Notes under the pieces: model-generated
Databases searched by the model: none
The model's input: the letters and a program-made list of their open reading frames with translations, nothing else
Told to the model about the DNA's origin: nothing
DNA from: Wolbachia endosymbiont of Spodoptera picta
Lineage (GTDB): Bacteria; Pseudomonadota; Alphaproteobacteria; Rickettsiales; Anaplasmataceae
Length of the DNA stretch: 64,000 nt
NCBI RefSeq assembly: GCF_018141665.1
Contig: NZ_CP067976.1
Coordinates: 992,001-1,056,000 of the forward strand
Direction: 5' to 3'
In this document: positions 58,736 to 64,000 of the stretch, piece after piece
How positions within the stretch are numbered: the stretch's first letter is position 1
Layout: every line of letters begins with the position of its first letter
Position numbers and translations under genes: made by a program

Positions 58736-60784
58736 GTGGTTAAAGTTACTATTAATTCTAAGGAATGTGAAGTAGAGCATGGGCTCACTATAATTCAAGC
58801 TTGTGAAGTTGTGGGCGTTGAAATTCCACGTTTCTGTTATCATGAGCGTTTAGCAATTGCTGGTAACTGCAGAATGTGTTTGGTTGAAGTGGAGGGTGGA
58901 TCTCCAAAACCAGTAGCCTCTTGTGCAATGCCAGTTGCAGAAGGGATGGTTATTCACACTGATACCCCTAAGGTTAAAAAAGCACGTGAAGGTATGCTTG
59001 AGTTTTTGCTAATTAACCACCCGCTTGATTGCCCAATTTGCGATCAAGGTGGTGAATGCGATTTGCAAGATATCACGATGGCTTATGGGAAAGGAACCAG
59101 CAGACTTGATGGGCATAAGAGGGCTGTGCCAAAAAAACACTTCGGACCACTGATTGAGACTGCGATGAATCGATGCATTCATTGCACTCGGTGTGTTAGA
59201 TTTTTGTCTGATGTTGCAGGTACAAATGAACTTGGAGGAATCGGAAGGGGAGAAAATGTAGAGATTAGCACTTACATAAAAAGGCATATTAGTTCTGAAT
59301 TATCTGGAAATATCATAGATCTCTGCCCGGTAGGGGCTTTAACTTCAAAGCCTTACTCCTTTACAGCGCGTCCATGGGAGCTATCACATTGTGAGACTAT
59401 AGATGTGCTAGATGCTGTGGGAAGTAGCATTAGAGTTGATTATCGTGGCCTGGAAGTTATGCGAATATTACCAAGGCTGAGCGAAGAGGTAAATGAAGAA
59501 TGGATATCAGATAAAACGCGTTTTGCCTATGATGGACTAAAAGTTCAGCGTCTTGATCAACCTTATGTAAAAAAAGATGGTAAATTAGCCCCAGTTGATT
59601 GGAATGAAGCACTAACTGTTGCTGCAAAGAAATTAAAGAATACAAAATCAAATAAAATAGCTGCAATTGCAGGTGATTTAGCAGATTGTGAGTCTATGCT
59701 TCTACTCAAAGAAGTGATGCAGAAGCTCGGCTCGGGGAATATAGATTGTAGGCAAGATGGAGCAAAGCTTATACCAAATAATCGTGGGTCATATGTATTC
59801 AACACCACTATTGAGGGTATAGAAAATGCAGATTTATGTCTGCTTATAAATACAAATCCAAGAATAGAAGCACCAATAATTAACGCAAGATTGAGAAAGA
59901 GATATTTACAAGGTAATTTCACTATTGCAAATATTGGTCCTAATCTTGAATATCTATATAATGTTGAAAGATTAGGTGATGGTCCAAACGTTCTAAAAGA
60001 AATAGAAGAGGGAAATCACAAATTCTGCGAGTTACTGAGTGCGGCTCAGAACCCTATGCTAATTATCGGTCAAGATGCATTAATAAGAGATGATTCTGAA
60101 TCAGTTTTAGCTCTAGCTGGCAAAATTGCAGAAAAATTTAACATGATCAGAGATGACTGGAATGGCTTTAACGTACTGCATAAGGCTGCAGCAAGGGTTG
60201 GTGGACTCGATATTGGATTTGTTCCTAGCGAAGGTGGAAAAGACATTAATCAGATGCTAAAACAGGCAGAAAGTGGTGAGATAGAAGTAGTTTATCTTCT
60301 TGGCGCAGATGAAATTGATATATCAAAGTTAGAAAGTACATTTGTAATTTATCAAGGCCATCATGGTGATAGTGGAGCACACATAGCAGATGTTATTCTA
60401 CCTGGAGCTGCTTACACAGAGAAATATGCAACTTATGTAAATACTGAAGGGCGAGTACAGAGAACAAATTTAGCTGTTTTTCCTCCTGGTGAAGCAAAGG
60501 AAGATTGGTTGATTATAAAAAATTTATCCCAATATTTGGGCCTTTCCTTACTATACGATAATTTATTTGATGTGAGGAAGAAATTATACACTATTGGTCC
60601 ACAGTTTAGAGATGCTGACCAAGTGGTGAAAAACAAATGGGTACCAATTACCTGTGATGAAATAAAATTAAGTAATATCTCTTTCACTCTAAAAAAGTGT
60701 AATTTTTATATGACAGACTCAATAAGTCGCGCTTCAAAAATAATGGCAGATTGTACTAAGGATTTTTATGAACACTCTACTTAA
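58736..60784 (+). CDS. nuoG: NADH-quinone oxidoreductase subunit G
   Basis: Large iron-sulfur subunit of complex I, 682 residues with GTG at 58736 (MVKVTINSKECEVEHG); an upstream GTG at 58715 lies inside the preceding gene and is rejected. Cluster ligands: 2Fe-2S C34, C45, C48, C63; N5 H95, C99, C102, C108 (HPLDCPICDQGGEC); N4 C147, C150, C153, C197. The molybdopterin-type domain follows from about residue 215. The stop overlaps the next gene by 17 bp. Confidence 0.95.
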   Translation: MVKVTINSKECEVEHGLTIIQACEVVGVEIPRFCYHERLAIAGNCRMCLVEVEGGSPKPVASCAMPVAEGMVIHTDTPKVKKAREGMLEFLLINHPLDCPICDQGGECDLQDITMAYGKGTSRLDGHKRAVPKKHFGPLIETAMNRCIHCTRCVRFLSDVAGTNELGGIGRGENVEISTYIKRHISSELSGNIIDLCPVGALTSKPYSFTARPWELSHCETIDVLDAVGSSIRVDYRGLEVMRILPRLSEEVNEEWISDKTRFAYDGLKVQRLDQPYVKKDGKLAPVDWNEALTVAAKKLKNTKSNKIAAIAGDLADCESMLLLKEVMQKLGSGNIDCRQDGAKLIPNNRGSYVFNTTIEGIENADLCLLINTNPRIEAPIINARLRKRYLQGNFTIANIGPNLEYLYNVERLGDGPNVLKEIEEGNHKFCELLSAAQNPMLIIGQDALIRDDSESVLALAGKIAEKFNMIRDDWNGFNVLHKAAARVGGLDIGFVPSEGGKDINQMLKQAESGEIEVVYLLGADEIDISKLESTFVIYQGHHGDSGAHIADVILPGAAYTEKYATYVNTEGRVQRTNLAVFPPGEAKEDWLIIKNLSQYLGLSLLYDNLFDVRKKLYTIGPQFRDADQVVKNKWVPITCDEIKLSNISFTLKKCNFYMTDSISRASKIMADCTKDFYEHST

Positions 60785-61217
60785 TATTTTATTTATTCTA
60801 ACACCATTATTACTAATAACTCTGGTATATTTTCAACGAAAATTAAACTCTATATTTTTGTGTAAAGAACAAAATACATTAGAAAAACAGTTCGTTTATA
60901 AGCTAGTTGATTTTATCAATGATATTATTGCATTATTTACGGAAGGATATGTATGGATGGCAATAACATTTATTATAGTTAGCGAGGGAAGAGGGAATTA
61001 TTTGCCTCTCACAATGCTCTTAATTATGATGTCACTAGTGTCATTCATATGCATATCATTTTACTATTCTATTAAGCTAAATGCTGTACAGAAAAGTGTT
61101 GTCCTATTGATTTCAATAGGGACATTGTCTTTTGTGTCTAGAGCATTTGCTGTATTTTTTATTGCCACAATTATGAACTATTTTTTTGATTTAGGGTTGC
61201 ATGTACTTGATATTTGA
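60768..61217 (+). CDS. unknown small membrane protein between nuoG and nuoH
   Basis: 149 residues, about four membrane segments (about 4-22, 60-75, 78-100 and 108-138). It overlaps nuoG by 17 bp at its start and nuoH by 17 bp at its end, so it is embedded in the operon and must be co-translated. It has no similarity I can see to a nuo subunit. Tight packing suggests a real, expressed gene, perhaps an accessory or assembly protein of complex I. Confidence 0.7.
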   Translation: MNTLLNILFILTPLLLITLVYFQRKLNSIFLCKEQNTLEKQFVYKLVDFINDIIALFTEGYVWMAITFIIVSEGRGNYLPLTMLLIMMSLVSFICISFYYSIKLNAVQKSVVLLISIGTLSFVSRAFAVFFIATIMNYFFDLGLHVLDI

Positions 61218-62226
61218 TATTCTTTTTCTTCTTATTCCACTTTTGCTTTCAGTAGCATATTTAGTGTACTTTGAGCGTAAAGTTATTGGTGCAATTCAAC
61301 TAAGGCATGGTCCAAGTGTAGTAGGGCCATTTGGGCTACTACAGCCATTTGCAGATGCTATCAAATTGATAATTAAAGAGCCGATAATACCATTTAGAGC
61401 AAACACCATACTGTTTATTATGGCTCCAATGCTCACCTTTATTTTAGCATTAATTTCCTGGGCAGTTATACCATTTGGAGCTGAAATAATTACAGAAAAT
61501 GGACAGCAGGTAATAATCCCTAAGGTAATAGCAAATATTAATGTTGGAGTGCTTTATGTGCTAGCTATATCCTCTTTGGGAATATATGGCATTATTATTG
61601 CAGGCTGGTCTAGTAATTCTAATTATGCATTTCTTGGCTCTATAAGGTCAGCTGCTCAAATGATTTCATATGAAGTTTCAATAGGTCTAATAGTTGCTAC
61701 AGTTGTTATTACAACTGGCACATTAAATCTTGGAGAGATGGTGGTAGCGAAACATAATATGCCATTTTGGATTGATTTATTACTAATGCCTATAGGAATA
61801 ATATTTTTTATTTCTTTGCTTGCCGAAACTAATCGTCACCCATTTGACTTACCAGAAGCTGAAGCAGAGCTCGTCTCTGGGTATAACGTCGAGTATTCAT
61901 CAATGCCTTTTGCTCTCTTTTTCTTGGGAGAATATGCAAATATGATTTTAGCAAGCGCTATGATGACAATATTCTTTCTAGGAGGGTGGTATCCTCCATT
62001 AGAGCTTAGTTTGCTGTATAAAATTCCTAGTTTAATCTGGTTTGTTTTGAAGATAGTTGTACTTTTGTTTATATTTGTTTGGATTAGAGCTACAATACCT
62101 CGTTATCGTTATGATCAATTAATGCGTCTTGGTTGGAAAGTATTTTTGCCAATATCGGTACTTTGGGTAATACTCATTTCAGGAGTGTTGCTTTTTACTG
62201 GGAATTTGCCTGGATCCAATGTTTAA
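61201..62226 (+). CDS. nuoH: NADH-quinone oxidoreductase subunit H
   Basis: Membrane subunit at the quinone site of complex I, 341 residues, about eight membrane segments. Signatures: [56 protein letters not shown] and [20 protein letters not shown]. The stop overlaps hemB by 8 bp. Confidence 0.97.
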   Translation: MYLIFDILFLLIPLLLSVAYLVYFERKVIGAIQLRHGPSVVGPFGLLQPFADAIKLIIKEPIIPFRANTILFIMAPMLTFILALISWAVIPFGAEIITENGQQVIIPKVIANINVGVLYVLAISSLGIYGIIIAGWSSNSNYAFLGSIRSAAQMISYEVSIGLIVATVVITTGTLNLGEMVVAKHNMPFWIDLLLMPIGIIFFISLLAETNRHPFDLPEAEAELVSGYNVEYSSMPFALFFLGEYANMILASAMMTIFFLGGWYPPLELSLLYKIPSLIWFVLKIVVLLFIFVWIRATIPRYRYDQLMRLGWKVFLPISVLWVILISGVLLFTGNLPGSNV

Positions 62227-63217
62227 TTTCCCAAATACAAGGTTAAGGCGTAGGCGCTCAGGCAAGTGGATTCGCAATTTAACAAGTGAAAGCACTTTAT
62301 CAGTAAATGATTTGATTTTTCCCTTATTTGTTCATGACGGAGAAGAAACAATTGAGCCAATTTCTGGCTTATCTGATATCAAATGTTATTCAATAGATGG
62401 ATTAATTTCTATAATTCAGAAAGCTAAGGACTCGGGGATTAATGCTGTTGCAATTTTTCCTGTAGTTGATAGTAAACTAAAATCTGAAAACGCCGAGGAA
62501 GCGTACAATCCTGACAATTTAATCTGTAAAGCAATTTGTGCTGTAAAATCAAATGTACCGGATATTGGCATTATTGCAGACATTGCACTAGACCCATACA
62601 CTACTCACGGTCATGATGGCATTTTAAAAAGCAGTAGGATAGATGTAGAAAATGACGAGACTGTGTCAGCATTATGTAAGCAAGCACTTGTTTTAGCAAA
62701 AGCAGGATGCGATATAGTTGCTCCTTCTGATATGATGGATGGCAGGATAGGAAAAATAAGAAAAACATTGGATGATAATAACTTTCAGAATGTGTCAATA
62801 TTGTCCTATGCAGTAAAGTACTGTTCTAGCTTCTATGCGCCGTTCAGGCAAGTTGTCGGTTCGTGCGCATCATCAAATTTCATCGACAAAAGTGGTTATC
62901 AAATGGATTATAGAAATGCACGTGAAGCAATCTGCGAAATCGAAATGGATATAGATGAAGGTGCAGATTTTATTATGATAAAGCCGGGTATGCCATACTT
63001 AGATGTAATAAAAACAGCAAGTGAAAAGTTTAATTTTCCGATTTTTGCTTACCAAGTAAGCGGTGAATACGCAATGATAAAAGCTGCAGCAAATAATGGC
63101 TGGCTGGATTATAACAGAGTGATTTATGAGTCCTTAATTGGTTTTAAACGTGCAGGTGCAAGTGCAATATTTACCTATGCTGCACTTGATGTTGCAAAAA
63201 ATTTGGTATCTACTTAG
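62219..63217 (+). CDS. hemB: delta-aminolevulinic acid dehydratase (porphobilinogen synthase)
   Basis: Second step of haem synthesis, 332 residues. The two active-site lysines are K200 ([14 protein letters not shown]) and K255 ([10 protein letters not shown]). The metal-site stretch is [14 protein letters not shown], with Asp in place of the Cys of the zinc type, suggesting a Mg-type enzyme as in other alphaproteobacteria. The arginine-rich start [15 protein letters not shown] is normal. It overlaps nuoH by 8 bp and is last in this run. Confidence 0.96.
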   Translation: MFNFPNTRLRRRRSGKWIRNLTSESTLSVNDLIFPLFVHDGEETIEPISGLSDIKCYSIDGLISIIQKAKDSGINAVAIFPVVDSKLKSENAEEAYNPDNLICKAICAVKSNVPDIGIIADIALDPYTTHGHDGILKSSRIDVENDETVSALCKQALVLAKAGCDIVAPSDMMDGRIGKIRKTLDDNNFQNVSILSYAVKYCSSFYAPFRQVVGSCASSNFIDKSGYQMDYRNAREAICEIEMDIDEGADFIMIKPGMPYLDVIKTASEKFNFPIFAYQVSGEYAMIKAAANNGWLDYNRVIYESLIGFKRAGASAIFTYAALDVAKNLVST

Positions 63218-63874
63218 CAGTGTGGAACATCTAAGTAGGTAGCTAGCCGAAGTGACTTGACAAACCTTCCCACTTTCCTTATCATATCAATAAGAGTATT
63301 TATCCTTGTTTTTAATCTCTGCAGATTTAACAACAAAAATTCAGTAAAAAACTCAGATATTTATTGGCAAATTACATAAAATTATAGCGGCTTTTTTTAT
63401 TTTTCTACATTCAGCCAAATCGCGCTTGTTAGCACATTATCAATTTACATTATTAAAACTCACTACATAGGGATTTTTTTGCCTTTTTTTTCGCCTGGTA
63501 AATTTTTTAATATTTATAGTTAAAGCTTCAGGCCAGCGCGTGACCAGTTCTTATTACCTGTTCTGGATCCCAGTACTGGGATGATGCCATCATAGAGATC
63601 AGCTGCTTGAATGATGCCCATATTCCAGTGCGTATAACGGTGTTATTCCATAGTTTGAGATCAGATGTAAGAATATTGAAGATCTCATTCCAGTACTGGA
63701 ATCTAGAAAAAAAGAGCCAATCCCTGGGCACTGGGATGACGATAGAAGGGGCAACGGTTATTGCTAAACTTAGATCGTTTTTAACTATTTGCCTTTTTTC
63801 TATGCAAGAAGTGTATTGATAAGTCCATTACAATTCAGTATTGTGAAAAATATAAGTCAAGTGTTAGTTAGGAC
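63218..63874. other. intergenic region with dispersed repeats
   Basis: 657 bp with no gene. It contains the inverted copy of the 189-nt repeat (63251-63439) and, at about 63540-63745, palindromic units based on CCCAGTACTGGGATGATGCC and TTCCAGTACTGGAATCTAG, related to those at 5.1-5.5 kb. Confidence 0.7.
63251..63439 (-). repeat. dispersed repeat, copy 2 (inverted copy of 27059-27248)
   Basis: Reverse complement is colinear with 27059-27248 across the whole 189 nt. It ends 34 bp after the hemB stop, facing it, as copy 1 faces the YfgM-like gene. Confidence 0.8.
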
Positions 63875-64000
63875 ATGGGGATTTTTTTTCAATTTTTGGG
63901 TAAGGTGCTAGGCAAGGTTTTTCCTGCCAAAATAGTAAGCTCTTTTTTAGGAGTAGGGTATTTACCGGGTTGGCAGCATTATTGGTCTTCTTTTCTAATA
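63875..64000 (+). CDS. partial CDS, possibly phosphatidylglycerophosphatase A
   Basis: 42 codons open to the window edge from ATG 63875; an in-frame stop lies two codons upstream. The visible part has SSFLGVGYLPGWQHYWSSF, whose GVGYLP followed by a Trp/Ser stretch recalls the N-terminus of PgpA (GvGylP.apGT.gS), which removes phosphate in phosphatidylglycerol synthesis. The match is short, so the name is tentative. Confidence 0.45.
   Translation, partial: MGIFFQFLGKVLGKVFPAKIVSSFLGVGYLPGWQHYWSSFLI

Overview
The window is AT-rich chromosomal DNA from an obligate intracellular alphaproteobacterium. The gene families and the sequence of a solitary 16S rRNA gene point strongly to Wolbachia (Anaplasmataceae). 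The supporting signs are a 16S gene not followed by tRNAs or 23S, split respiratory operons, scattered hairpin-forming dispersed repeats, insertion-sequence debris and several recently broken genes.

Layout. 1-4.9 kb holds the 5' part of rpsA, trmB, an orphan phage-type pair (a small phage-family protein and a terminase large subunit) and an alpha/beta-hydrolase-like gene with a Cys in the nucleophile position. 4.9-5.7 kb is a cluster of short palindromic repeats. 5.7-12.5 kb is the most lineage-specific part: a membrane AAA ATPase resembling FtsH without its protease domain, then a two-gene operon (6893-12473, minus strand) coding for a very large protein with four collagen-like blocks and a smaller protein that shares its non-collagen head region. 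12.8-16.2 kb is the membrane quality-control operon hflK-hflC-degP. 16.6-18.9 kb is purE-mutL, coupled by a stop/start overlap. 19-21 kb is an IS110 element with a frameshifted transposase, a scrap of a second transposase and an XRE regulator.

21.4-25.7 kb carries rpoZ, a partial Mrp/Mnh cation antiporter set and rpoD. 25.8-26.8 kb is a degraded GDSL-lipase gene. 27-31.7 kb has a YfgM-like membrane protein, the lone 16S rRNA gene, sdhCD and a membrane protein of unknown function. 31.9-33.2 kb is a frameshifted manC. 33.3-36.4 kb is a tight cluster of lolC, a mitofilin-like gene and hemY. 36.6-47.3 kb carries atpG, pmbA, cspA, a DEAD-box helicase, clpA, a J-domain membrane protein, class I aldolase, tRNA-Cys, pyrD and rnc. 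47.3-49.3 kb (minus) is sco1, dnaQ and a Tim44-like gene, divergent from secB. 49.5-63.2 kb (plus) is secB, acnA, putA, an intradiol-dioxygenase-like secreted protein, pepA with an apparent signal peptide, nuoG, an unknown membrane gene, nuoH and hemB. The right end has a 189-nt dispersed repeat, more palindromic repeats and the start of one further gene.

Together the genes describe a cell that feeds amino acids (putA, pepA) into the TCA cycle and respiration (acnA, sdhCD, nuoGH, atpG, SCO1, heme synthesis). It keeps pyrimidine and purine synthesis steps (pyrD, purE) and membrane protein quality control. The collagen-like operon, the Cys-type hydrolase, the unknown membrane protein at 30.5 kb and the secreted intradiol-like protein are the best candidates for symbiosis-specific functions. 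All functional calls rest on reading the sequence and on family knowledge; no database search was run.
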